Shown in pieces: positions 52,842 through 61,551 of a stretch of DNA of 64,000 bases (within the stretch, counting starts at the first letter, position 1; each line of letters begins with the position of its first letter). Source of the stretch: Rosettibacter sp037481715 (GTDB lineage Bacteria > Bacteroidota > Ignavibacteria > Ignavibacteriales > Melioribacteraceae); the NCBI GenBank assembly GCA_037481715.1, contig JBBFLD010000005.1, forward strand, positions 124,001-188,000, read 5' to 3'. The notes beneath the pieces were generated by a model that made no database searches, was not told where the DNA came from, and was given only the letters and a program-made list of their open reading frames with translations. Made by a program: the position numbers and the translations under genes.

Positions 52842-54737
52842 TTATTTGGGTAATCTTATAATAAAAGTTGTTCCTTTGTTTTCTTCACTCTTTACTCTGA
52901 TTATTCCTTTATGCAAATCAACAATTTGTTTTACGACTGCCAGACCCATTCCTGCACCTGAGACAGGTGCATTTGGTCTATAAATTTTGCTGAACTTTTG
53001 AAACAATTTGGGAATTTCTTTTTCTGGAATTCCAATGCCAGTATCGCTTACAGTAATTTCAATTTCTTTTTCATAATCACTAACCATTAAAGAAATTCTT
53101 CCGCCGTTTGGTGTATACTTAATTGCATTTGAGATAAGATTGCTCAATGCCTGTTTAATTCTTCTTTTGTCTGCAAAAATTTTTACTTCCTGCTCTGGAT
53201 ATTCTTTTGATAAAACAATTTCTTTCTTTTTAATCTCTTCAGAAAATTCAGAGGCTGCTTCATCAACGATTTTAATTAATAAAAATTCTTCTTTCTTTAA
53301 TTCTTCTTCACCAGATTCAAGTTTAGAAAAATCAAGAACATCGTTTATAATTTTAGCCAATCTTCTTCCTTCACTCAAAATTATTTCACTAAATTCTTTG
53401 ACAGTTTCGCGAGGCAAATCATCATCGGTAGCAATAGTTTCTGCAAAGCCAACTACAGAAGCAAGAGGTGTTCTCAATTCATGTGAAATGTTAGATATGA
53501 ATTCACTTTTAAGTTTGCTTAATTCTTCGAGCAAGCTGATTTTTTGACGAGCTCTTTCTCTTTCAATTGATATAATTCTATTGGCTTCAATTAATTTTGC
53601 ATTCAGCTCGCGTATTTTTTGTTCATCGTGTTTTCTATTTGTAATATTTCTTCCTATTCCAATCATGCCGGAAACTTCTCCATCCACAATCATTGGCTTC
53701 GAGTGAATTTCAAATGTAACACTTTTATCAAATCTGTCAATAAATGATGCTTCAAAAATTATTTTTTCTTGTGTTGTAAGAATTTTTGAAAATGCTTCTG
53801 CAATTTTTGGTTCGTCTTCTTTATCGATAAAATCCAGAAAGTGTTTTCCAATCATCTCTTCTGGTTTATAACCAAGTGCATTTGCACCATTTTTATTTAC
53901 CATGTTGAAGTAGCCAAAACCATTTAACATAAAAATCAAATCATCAGCTGTATCTATCAGCATTCGAAATTTTTCTTCTGAGTTTTCAAGTTTGAGTCTT
54001 GTTATCTTTTCTTCTGTGATATCGAGAATTATTCCCACAATTCTTATAACTTTTCCGCTTCTTAAAATTGGAACTCCAGAATGTTTGACCCAATGTTCTT
54101 TTCCAAATCTATCTTTCATTTTGTATTCAACAATAGAAGCCTCGCCTGACCTTAATTTTTCAATAAAATTTTTAAATGTTTCAAAATGTTCTTTTGCAAT
54201 TGTTCGAAGAATCAAAAATTTGTTTTTATAGATTTCTTCTGGAGTAAAACCAAATAATTGTCTTACTGCATCTGTAATAAAATAATATTCACTTCCATCT
54301 GCACTTGTAGAATAAAGAACTGCCTGAATGCTTCCAATTGATTCTTTTAATAATTGTTCTATGCCAATTTCTTTTGTTGCATCTGTGAATAACGAGATTA
54401 CATAAGATTCATCATTCTTTTCTGGAATAAACAATGAATTAATAACAAAAAACCTTTCTGATGAATTTTTGTCGATATACTTCAATCTAAAAAATGGAAT
54501 ACTTTTCCCTTCGTTTGCTGCTTTTATGAAAGGTAATTCTTGATGTGGCAGTAAATTATTATTTATATCATAAAATTTTTCTTTATCCCAAAAATCTGCA
54601 TAGAAACTTTCGGGGTTGCCAAAAAGATTTTTTAATTTATTGTTTGATACAATCTTTTTCTCTTTAGGAAAATTAATCAAAACAGGCACATCAATCTCAT
54701 CAATATTTTCAATTATGTTTATCAAGCTGCTTTCCAT
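52842..54737 (-). CDS. Multi-PAS sensor histidine kinase
   Basis: A 631-residue soluble kinase, first gene of a four-gene operon. It has a degenerate N-terminal PAS-like region (about 10-120) and two or three PAS domains (about 130-250 and 255-375, each with the DxxxG-EMIG-type core, e.g. GYKPEEMIGKHF). A coiled coil (about 378-410) leads to HisKA with His419 in SNISHELRTPLASVVGF. The HATPase has NLISNAIKYTPNGG, DTGIGIP and GAGMGLAVVKQIV. No membrane segment is present, so it senses an internal signal. Confidence 0.94.
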   Translation of the reverse strand: MESSLINIIENIDEIDVPVLINFPKEKKIVSNNKLKNLFGNPESFYADFWDKEKFYDINNNLLPHQELPFIKAANEGKSIPFFRLKYIDKNSSERFFVINSLFIPEKNDESYVISLFTDATKEIGIEQLLKESIGSIQAVLYSTSADGSEYYFITDAVRQLFGFTPEEIYKNKFLILRTIAKEHFETFKNFIEKLRSGEASIVEYKMKDRFGKEHWVKHSGVPILRSGKVIRIVGIILDITEEKITRLKLENSEEKFRMLIDTADDLIFMLNGFGYFNMVNKNGANALGYKPEEMIGKHFLDFIDKEDEPKIAEAFSKILTTQEKIIFEASFIDRFDKSVTFEIHSKPMIVDGEVSGMIGIGRNITNRKHDEQKIRELNAKLIEANRIISIERERARQKISLLEELSKLKSEFISNISHELRTPLASVVGFAETIATDDDLPRETVKEFSEIILSEGRRLAKIINDVLDFSKLESGEEELKKEEFLLIKIVDEAASEFSEEIKKKEIVLSKEYPEQEVKIFADKRRIKQALSNLISNAIKYTPNGGRISLMVSDYEKEIEITVSDTGIGIPEKEIPKLFQKFSKIYRPNAPVSGAGMGLAVVKQIVDLHKGIIRVKSEENKGTTFIIRLPK

Positions 54738-54794
54738 TTATAAAACTATCTATAAGTTTTATTCTAAAATAATAAATTCATTTAAGTAAACATA

Positions 54795-55916
54795 CTAAGA
54801 TTTATTTCTCCCTTTCCGGAAAAAGATAAAAAACAAAAGACATATAATTGAAGCAAAAAGCCAGTAGCCAAATTTCTTATCCAAATCAATCAGCATTGCA
54901 CCTAAAATTGGTCCTGCAATAGTTCCTATTCCATACATCATTATAAAATAGCCATTAGCTTGAGCCATAAATTTCTTTTCCACCTTTTCAATTGTATAAC
55001 TTAAGCCTACAGTATAAATAGCTGGAACTATTCCACCAATTAAAAAGAAAATGCTGATTAAAAAAACAAAATTTGTATAGATTGATGGAAGGATCATAAA
55101 AACAGATAATAAAAGTGAGATGAACAACAGCAATTTATGTCTGTTAAATTTATCACTTATAAAACCAATCAGATAAAGCAACAATATTCCACCAGTAACA
55201 AAAGATGCAATAAAATAAGAGACATGATTTACATCAAACAAATTTCTTAGACCAAACATCGGGATGACAACAATAATTGATGATTCAAAAAAGCCATATA
55301 GTGCTGCAGATATTATACTCAACAAAGGCATTTTTGAAAAAGGCATTTTTATAACATCTATTCCTGAATGAACATTTTTTATTTCTTCAAACATTATTAT
55401 CTGAAAGATGAATACAATAAACATCACGATTGAACCAATAAGAAAAGGGAGCCACGAAGCAATTTTAATTGTCCATATCAAAATTGTTCCTGATGCTATT
55501 CCAATAGATAAAATTACTGCATAAAGATTAATGTTTTTTCCTCTGTTGATGTTGTCGCTGTAATAATTAACTATAAATTCTGTAGAAACAAAAATCATAG
55601 TTCCACCAATTCCCATCAATAACTTAACAGCATATAACAATGGATAGATATACCAGAAAACATGAAGCAGAGCACCTATTGACCAAATCAATAAACCCAG
55701 TCCTAAAATTTTTTTGACATCGAACTTATAAATCAATATTCCTGCAATTGGGGAAAATAATACAACACTCAAATAATTTACCATTGTAACACTTCCAGTT
55801 ATAAATGCTGGTGCTTTGTTTTGTTCAAGCAGCATTACTGTAACAGGAGTAACCAATCCAAAACCAATTCCTCCAATGCCTATCCCAATTAATGCAATGT
55901 AAAAATTTTTATGCAT
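54795..55916 (-). CDS. Major facilitator superfamily transporter
   Basis: An inner-membrane transporter of 373 residues with about 12 helices. The N-terminus is GIGIGGIGFGLVTPVTVMLLEQ. The first half contains YKFDVKKILGLGLLIW at the place of the MFS 2-3 loop. A repeat in the second half has GFISDKFNRHKLLLFIS. Total length is slightly short for MFS, and the substrate cannot be inferred. The gene is single, followed 58 bases downstream by the PAS kinase gene in the same direction and divergent from the U32 gene. Confidence 0.85.
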   Translation of the reverse strand: MHKNFYIALIGIGIGGIGFGLVTPVTVMLLEQNKAPAFITGSVTMVNYLSVVLFSPIAGILIYKFDVKKILGLGLLIWSIGALLHVFWYIYPLLYAVKLLMGIGGTMIFVSTEFIVNYYSDNINRGKNINLYAVILSIGIASGTILIWTIKIASWLPFLIGSIVMFIVFIFQIIMFEEIKNVHSGIDVIKMPFSKMPLLSIISAALYGFFESSIIVVIPMFGLRNLFDVNHVSYFIASFVTGGILLLYLIGFISDKFNRHKLLLFISLLLSVFMILPSIYTNFVFLISIFFLIGGIVPAIYTVGLSYTIEKVEKKFMAQANGYFIMMYGIGTIAGPILGAMLIDLDKKFGYWLFASIICLLFFIFFRKGRNKS

Positions 55917-55987
55917 GATTCTTTCACAAGCAGATTATTTGTCAAATAAATAGATTTACAATGTCTTTAAATTATTTTTGAATATCC

Positions 55988-57211
55988 ATGGAAACAAAAT
56001 ATAAAAATAAACCCGAACTTTTAGCTCCTGCCGGCGATTGGAGTATGCTTAATGCAGCAATTAAAGCAGGCGCAGATGCAATTTATTTTGGTATTGAAAC
56101 TCTGAACATGCGGGCAATGGCAAAAAATTTTGAACTGAAGGATTTAAAAGAAATCTCCAGCATATGCAAAAAAAATAAAATTAAATCTCACCTTACATTA
56201 AATACAATAATTTTTGAAAATGAACTCGACGAATTAGACAGAATAATTCTTGCAGCTAAAGAAAATGGAATTGATATGATAATTGGATGGGATTTATCTG
56301 TTCTTCAAAAATGTAAGGAATATGAAATGCCTTTTTGTGTAAGCACACAGGCTTCAATTTCAAATTCAGAAGCAGCTAAGTTTTATAAAAATCTTGGTGC
56401 AAAAAGAATAGTTCTTGCAAGAGAATGCACTCTCGATAAAATTACAGAAATTAAAAATAAAGTTGATATCGAGATAGAAACTTTTATTCATGGAGCAATG
56501 TGCATTGCAGTAAGCGGCAGATGCTTTATGAGCCACGAAGTATTTAACAAAAGTGCAAACAGAGGAGAATGTCTTCAACCATGCAGAAGAGAATATGAAA
56601 TTTATGATAAAGATGAAAAATTCAGTTTAAGAATTGGCGATGGTTATGTTCTATCTCCAAAAGATTTATGCACAGTTGATTTCATAGATAAATTAATTGA
56701 AGCAAAAATAGATGCATTCAAAATTGAAGGGAGAAAAAGAAGTCCAGAATATATTTACAAAGTTGTATCTGTCTACAGAAATGCAATAGACCTCTATTTT
56801 GAAAACAAATTAACAGATGAGATAAAAACAAAGTTTACAGAAGAATTATCAAAAGTTTACAATCGTGGATTCTCAAAAGGCTTTTATTTTGGAACTCCCG
56901 GGACCGAAAGTTATGCGAATGCATATGGAAGTATTGCAACAACAAGAAAGGTTTATGTTGGTAAAGTTTTGAATTATTACAAAAAAAATAAAATTGCTTA
57001 TATAAAAATAGAAGCCAATGATTTAAATATTGGTGATTCAATTTACATTATTGGTAATACTACAGGCGTAGTTGAATTAAAAATTGAAGAAATGATGCGT
57101 GAAGAAAATAAAATCATAAAAGCAGAAAAAGGTTTTGATATTACTTTTCCATGTAAAGAACTTGTAAGAGAAAATGATAAGGTTTACAAAATCATTTCCA
57201 CTCAAGCTTAG
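55988..57211 (+). CDS. U32 peptidase-family protein, TrhP-like tRNA hydroxylation factor
   Basis: A 407-residue protein of the U32 family. Starting KPELLAPAGDWSMLNAAIKAGADAIYFG, it follows the family core, and the signature FIHGAMCIAVSGRCFMSH (near residues 165-182) with GECLQPCRREY carries conserved cysteines. In Gram-negative and other bacteria TrhP/YegQ proteins make 5-hydroxyuridine at tRNA position 34 and bind an iron-sulphur cluster via such cysteines. Length fits TrhP better than the longer RlhA or ordinary proteases. The C-terminal domain (about 310-407) is a small beta-barrel. The gene is monocistronic and overlaps a convergent STAS gene by 20 bases. Confidence 0.87.
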   Translation: METKYKNKPELLAPAGDWSMLNAAIKAGADAIYFGIETLNMRAMAKNFELKDLKEISSICKKNKIKSHLTLNTIIFENELDELDRIILAAKENGIDMIIGWDLSVLQKCKEYEMPFCVSTQASISNSEAAKFYKNLGAKRIVLARECTLDKITEIKNKVDIEIETFIHGAMCIAVSGRCFMSHEVFNKSANRGECLQPCRREYEIYDKDEKFSLRIGDGYVLSPKDLCTVDFIDKLIEAKIDAFKIEGRKRSPEYIYKVVSVYRNAIDLYFENKLTDEIKTKFTEELSKVYNRGFSKGFYFGTPGTESYANAYGSIATTRKVYVGKVLNYYKKNKIAYIKIEANDLNIGDSIYIIGNTTGVVELKIEEMMREENKIIKAEKGFDITFPCKELVRENDKVYKIISTQA

Positions 57212-57563
57212 GTTTAGAATTTTCTATGCCAAAGCTTTTTAATGCTTCATCAAGTGTAGAGAATACTTTAAATACTTTATCCATTCTTGTTACCATAAAA
57301 ACAAGCGAAGGCACATCTTTATTATAAACCAGTCTTAAATCTCCTCCCAATGAATTTACTTTTTTCAACTGTGAAACTAAAGCTCCAAGAAAGGTTGAAT
57401 CAATGTATTCGCACAAAGTGAGGTCAATAATAATTTTTGTGGTTCCTTCATTTATAATTTCTGTAACAAATTCTTTGAATTTTACAGCTTTAGTCAAAGT
57501 AGCCCTTGTTAAGTAAACATGAACTACAGCAACATCTTGATATTTCTCAGTTTTAAATTCCAT
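57192..57563 (-). CDS. STAS-domain protein (second copy)
   Basis: A 123-residue STAS domain. Ser56 in EYIDSTFLGALV aligns position for position with Ser56 of the STAS protein at 51.1 kb, and both start with a short acidic N-terminus followed by about 50 residues to the serine. Conserved LGGDLRLVYN is also shared. It is not next to a phosphatase or kinase. It overlaps the convergent U32 gene by 20 bases and follows the terminator of the downstream operon, so it needs its own promoter; none is clear. Confidence 0.9.
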   Translation of the reverse strand: MEFKTEKYQDVAVVHVYLTRATLTKAVKFKEFVTEIINEGTTKIIIDLTLCEYIDSTFLGALVSQLKKVNSLGGDLRLVYNKDVPSLVFMVTRMDKVFKVFSTLDEALKSFGIENSKPKLEWK

Positions 57564-57894
57564 AAACGAAAAAATTTTTTTTCTTTCTTAATATATAAAT
57601 ATTCAATTAGTTATAAAAATTTCTTTTAACTAAGCATTGGGATGATATTCAAAAAAATAATTAGAAATGAAATTGGAAAGAACCATCTAAAATAAAAAAG
57701 GCGAAGGGTTTTGAAACTTGAAATTACCTTCGCCTCTTAAGGACGGAGCTTGTTTGTGTGTGTGTTTACAATATGTGCAACTTAAATGCCACTAATTAAA
57801 TTTAATTTTTCAAATAAATTACAAGATTTCAATCTCTTTGTGTGCGAATATTTTTCGTATCATTGGAAAATTATTCGGCGAGCATTGTAATAAA
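57564..57894. other. Intergenic region with terminator and GT repeat
   Basis: This 331-base gap separates two minus-strand genes. It holds the terminator at 57690-57735 and a short microsatellite of GT units (57757-57766). No gene or recognised RNA is seen in the remainder, and the promoter of the STAS gene is not clear. Confidence 0.6.
57690..57735 (-). terminator. Rho-independent terminator of the kinase/kelch operon
   Basis: On the minus strand AGGCGAAGG (57735-57727) pairs perfectly with CCTTCGCCT (57707-57699) around a 19-base loop, followed by TTTTTATTTT. It lies about 160 bases downstream of the operon's last stop codon (57895). Confidence 0.9.
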
Positions 57895-58701
57895 TCAAAA
57901 TGGAATTCTTATACTAAATTGAACTCCATTCCTATTTATCAATGAATTAGATTCTGGATTAACAATTTCTTTCATGAAAATTTCACTATCATTAAAGAAT
58001 AATAAATCAAGTTGGCTGTAAATCCACAAAGCAATGTAAGAGAAAATTAAAATGTTTCTTGTTTTGTATGACTTATTGTATAAATCATATTTCTGCTGAA
58101 TTAATAAATTATCCACTTCATTTAAATAATCATTTTCTTTTCTATTTGTATCATAAATATAGTAAACAGCTCCTGTAAGATTAACCAAAGAAAGAACTCC
58201 AAGTATTGAACCTTTTGTTTTAAGTCCACAATAAAATTGTCCCGTGCCAGGCAAAAAAACATTTCTAATTAAAGAATTTCTTACAAGTGAATAATCAAAA
58301 TATTTTTGTTTGGGAATTAATTGTGTGCTGTCAATTGGGGTGGTTTCAGATTTTAATTTATTTACAAAATCCACTTTCACTTGATTGAAAAGAGCAATTA
58401 GTTTGGGAGAAATTTTAGAAGGGTCTGCATTGTAATCATTTTTTATTTTCAGAATGTCTTTGAAATTTTCCTTTGTTGAATCTTCATAACCAAGTGAATA
58501 AAATGAAACTGCTCTCATTAAATAAACATCTATCAAAAGAGAATCAGGCAAAGATATTTCTTTCAAAAGCACATTTGAATATTTAATAACATTTTCATAT
58601 TCAAATGAATCATATTCTCTTTTGACTTTTTCAAAAGAAATTTCTTGAGCAAAAAGATTTAATGATAGAAGCAATAAAAAGAAAAAGATTTTTTTAATCA
58701 T
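57895..58701 (-). CDS. TPR-like/DUF5683-like envelope protein
   Basis: A 268-residue exported protein with signal peptide MIKKIFFFLLLLSLNLFAQ. Residues about 25-110 are helical repeats with the ISPKLIALFNQVK pattern seen in TPR-type proteins found near PEGA or Ser/Thr-kinase genes. Residues about 140-235 hold two hydrophobic segments introduced by SLIRNVFLPGTGQFYCG-like sequence, as in DUF5683 proteins (R...PG.GQFY.G..KG). It probably lies in the membrane. Its start overlaps the stop of the kelch gene by four bases (ATGA), so translation is coupled. Confidence 0.78.
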   Translation of the reverse strand: MIKKIFFFLLLLSLNLFAQEISFEKVKREYDSFEYENVIKYSNVLLKEISLPDSLLIDVYLMRAVSFYSLGYEDSTKENFKDILKIKNDYNADPSKISPKLIALFNQVKVDFVNKLKSETTPIDSTQLIPKQKYFDYSLVRNSLIRNVFLPGTGQFYCGLKTKGSILGVLSLVNLTGAVYYIYDTNRKENDYLNEVDNLLIQQKYDLYNKSYKTRNILIFSYIALWIYSQLDLLFFNDSEIFMKEIVNPESNSLINRNGVQFSIRIPF

Positions 58702-59981
58702 TTGAGAAGAACCATTTTTCTGGTTTGAATAAGATTATCTGTTTTCAGGCATACAAAATAAATTCCTGCAGGAACATCTCTTCCAAATTTATCTTTCCCA
58801 CTCCAATCAACAGAATATTTTCCGGCAGGAAGATTGCCGTGTTTTAATGTTATTACATGCTGTCCAAGCAAAGAATAAACATCAAGCGAAACTGATGTAT
58901 TTCTTGATAATTCAAACGAAATTGTTGTATTTGGATTAAATGGATTGGGATAGTTTTGATATAATTCATCACTTGTTGGCATCAACTCATCATTTTTAAC
59001 ATCAGTTGTTACTAAAACCAGCTTTTCAAGGTATGGAACAATATTTCCATTTTCATCTCTTCCGCCAAAAACAACAATTGTATTTCCATAATTAATTGCC
59101 ATTGGATTTCTTCTTGCATATTTAAGAGAAGCAAAAGGATAAACCAGAACTTTACCATCCGCAGATATGTCAATTGCTTCTACAGATTTTAGTGCTTTAT
59201 CTATTTCATTAAAACCACCGATAATAAAACCTCTCTTCAATACGGGATTATAAATTGCAACTCCTCCTGCTCGTGGAGTTAAAAGTTTTTGCGGCAATTC
59301 TTCAATTTTATTTTTACTTATGTCAAATTTATTTATTGAGGAGAGAGCCCCATTTAATATTCCTCCAAAGATATAGATATTGTTATCAAGAAGAATACTC
59401 ATCTGTTGCTTTGGCTGATTTTGACTTGTAGTTCCGTAAGTAAAATTTATTTTTTTGTTAATTAAATCATATCCAATAATATATGGTAGCTCGCTTACAC
59501 CGCTTGGAATTGGTTCGCCGCCTATAACATACAACAAATTGTTTTTAATATATCCGGTAGAAAATGCTCTTGCAAAATTATCTTGAGTATCAAAAACAAC
59601 GGGCTCGGATGGAATTGATTTAAAGTTCCATGATTCCATTACATTTTTTTCTTGAGAAAATTCACTTACTCCGCCAAAATAAAGAATTTGTGACTGCCAG
59701 ATGTTTGCTACAAATAAATATCTTGGCTGATTCATTTTACCAACAATTTTCCATTCACCAGAAAGTATATTGTATTCTTGAATCCAATCAACAACTTCTT
59801 TGGAAGAATTTTCTCCTCCAAGCACATAAAATTTATTGCTGACTGTATCGTAGACTACCTGACCACCTGAAACTGGATATTTCATATCCCAGCCAGTTAC
59901 AACCTGCCATTCATAACTCTGTGCAAAAATTGGCAGTGCAAATAACATTAATATCGTAATAATTTTTCTCCTCATACTCAC
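58698..59981 (-). CDS. Secreted kelch-repeat protein with type IX-style sorting domain
   Basis: A 427-residue secreted protein with a signal peptide ending FAQS (residue 22). About six kelch blades follow (residues 35-325), each ending in a G-G pair: FYVLGGEN, ILYFGGVSE, LYVIGGEP, IYIFGGILNG, GFIIGGFNE and IVVFGGRDENG. A C-terminal sorting domain (about 335-427) has LYQNYPNPFNP and ends RKMVLLK. It is likely a cell-surface beta-propeller. It sits between a PEGA kinase and a DUF5683-like membrane protein in one transcript. Confidence 0.88.
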   Translation of the reverse strand: MSMRRKIITILMLFALPIFAQSYEWQVVTGWDMKYPVSGGQVVYDTVSNKFYVLGGENSSKEVVDWIQEYNILSGEWKIVGKMNQPRYLFVANIWQSQILYFGGVSEFSQEKNVMESWNFKSIPSEPVVFDTQDNFARAFSTGYIKNNLLYVIGGEPIPSGVSELPYIIGYDLINKKINFTYGTTSQNQPKQQMSILLDNNIYIFGGILNGALSSINKFDISKNKIEELPQKLLTPRAGGVAIYNPVLKRGFIIGGFNEIDKALKSVEAIDISADGKVLVYPFASLKYARRNPMAINYGNTIVVFGGRDENGNIVPYLEKLVLVTTDVKNDELMPTSDELYQNYPNPFNPNTTISFELSRNTSVSLDVYSLLGQHVITLKHGNLPAGKYSVDWSGKDKFGRDVPAGIYFVCLKTDNLIQTRKMVLLK

Positions 59982-60015
59982 CTCTTTCTTGAGTATAGAA
60001 CAAGTTCTATACCAC

Positions 60016-61551
60016 TTATTTTTCTTTTAATACAAACTTGAGCTGAATGGTATCTCCTTGTTTAATATAAAAACTCGTATCAATATCTCTGTAATTTGGA
60101 TTTTTGACTGATAATCTTACAAAACCCGGAAAAACTCTTATAGGTTCTTTCATTGGAGTTTGACCTTTGAAATCTCCATTGACATAGATATTTCCCCATG
60201 GATTAACTTTGCAATCAATGTACCCCATTAGAGATTCAAGCGAAATTTTTAAGTTTGTAACCTGTGAATGATTAATTCTTACAATTTCAGAATAAATTGG
60301 ATAATCGGGATGAACTAATTTAATTGTGTGCTCGCCTTCTGTTAATGTCAATGGTTTGTTCATTGGAGTAGTCTCAAGTTTTTCTCCATCAACATAAACA
60401 TCTGCCCATGGAAAACATTCTACGAATAATCCTCCGTATCTAATTGCAATATTCTCTGCAGTATTTCTTTTATCTTCGGCTGGTTGAGCTGCAATCAAAC
60501 TTGTATCAATTTTATTGCTAACTGGTTGTTCTTCTTTGCTGACAATTTTTTCTTTCTGTGGTTCAACTTTTTGTTGATTGATTTTTTGTTCTGATGGCAA
60601 AGCTTTTTTTATCTGTATTTGATTTAAGAAAAATGTTATTGCTATTATGACAATTATTAATGCAAGTCCAGAAATTATAATCCTTACTTTTTTATTATCC
60701 GCTTTAACTTCTTTGCTTATAGAAATTGTTAATTGTTCGGGCTGAACATTTAATTCATTTAGAACTTCGAGAGCAGAATTATAACGCTGTGCTGGTTTTT
60801 TCTTTAAGAGTCGAATAATAATTTGTCTAATTTCTTCAGGAGTATCATTCAAGCTTTCAAAAATATTGTCTTCGTTGAAAGACATTATTTCATTTAAGGT
60901 GAGAGTAACATTTTCTTTCAGAAAAGGATTTTTTCCAGTAAACATTTCATAAATCACAACACCTGCAGAAAACAAATCACTTTGATAAGTAAGTTTTGCT
61001 CCTGCGACTTGTTCGGGCGACATATAGCTTGGTGTTCCAACAATAGAATAAGGACTTGTCACATAATTATCTTCTGCAGAAAGAGCAAGACCAAAATCTC
61101 CAAGCTTTAGGTTCATGTTTTGGTCAATAAAAATATTTTCAGGTTTTATATCTCGATGAATAATTTGATTTGAATGAGCAAAGTGAAGAGCTTTGAAAAG
61201 TTGAATTGTCAAAAGTTTTTTTTCGTCATAAGAAAGATTTCTGTGCTTCAATAGATTTCTTAAACTTTCGCCTTCGATGTATTCAAATGAAATGTAGAAA
61301 TATTCTTTGCTTGTGCCGAAGTCGAGTACTTTAATAATGTTTGGATGGTCAAGTTTAGCAAGTAATTTTGCTTCGCGTTTGAATCTTTCGACTAATGTCT
61401 GGTCAGATATTTTTTCTGTATTAAGAACTTTTAAAATAATCTTTTTACTTAGATAAATATGATTTGCAAGATAAACCGCAGCATGTTCATCTTTTTTGAG
61501 CACATCAAGAATTTCAAACTTTTCGAACAATATTTCAGTTGAGCTAAGCAT
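60016..61551 (-). CDS. Membrane Ser/Thr (Hanks-type) kinase with PEGA domains
   Basis: A 511-residue kinase (from ATG 61551) with a cytosolic catalytic domain and an extracytoplasmic tail. The kinase has Lys41 (IILKVL), the helix-C Glu60, HRDIKPEN with catalytic Asp134, the DFG motif in KLGDFGLAL, and SPEQV in the activation segment. A juxtamembrane region is followed by a membrane helix (about 292-315) and a Lys/Glu/Gln-rich linker. Two PEGA repeats follow: ECFPWADVYVDGEKLETTP and CKVNPWGNIYVNGDFKGQTP. PEGA domains usually lie outside the membrane and may sense the envelope. The ATG lies inside the stop region of the sigma-54 activator gene, an eight-base overlap. An upstream GTG would give a 23-base overlap. 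Confidence 0.93.
   Translation of the reverse strand: MLSSTEILFEKFEILDVLKKDEHAAVYLANHIYLSKKIILKVLNTEKISDQTLVERFKREAKLLAKLDHPNIIKVLDFGTSKEYFYISFEYIEGESLRNLLKHRNLSYDEKKLLTIQLFKALHFAHSNQIIHRDIKPENIFIDQNMNLKLGDFGLALSAEDNYVTSPYSIVGTPSYMSPEQVAGAKLTYQSDLFSAGVVIYEMFTGKNPFLKENVTLTLNEIMSFNEDNIFESLNDTPEEIRQIIIRLLKKKPAQRYNSALEVLNELNVQPEQLTISISKEVKADNKKVRIIISGLALIIVIIAITFFLNQIQIKKALPSEQKINQQKVEPQKEKIVSKEEQPVSNKIDTSLIAAQPAEDKRNTAENIAIRYGGLFVECFPWADVYVDGEKLETTPMNKPLTLTEGEHTIKLVHPDYPIYSEIVRINHSQVTNLKISLESLMGYIDCKVNPWGNIYVNGDFKGQTPMKEPIRVFPGFVRLSVKNPNYRDIDTSFYIKQGDTIQLKFVLKEK

Noticed and set aside
57757..57766. GT dinucleotide run as a phase-variation tract
   Set aside because: Only five units, in a noncoding gap, after the terminator; no gene or promoter spacing depends on it.
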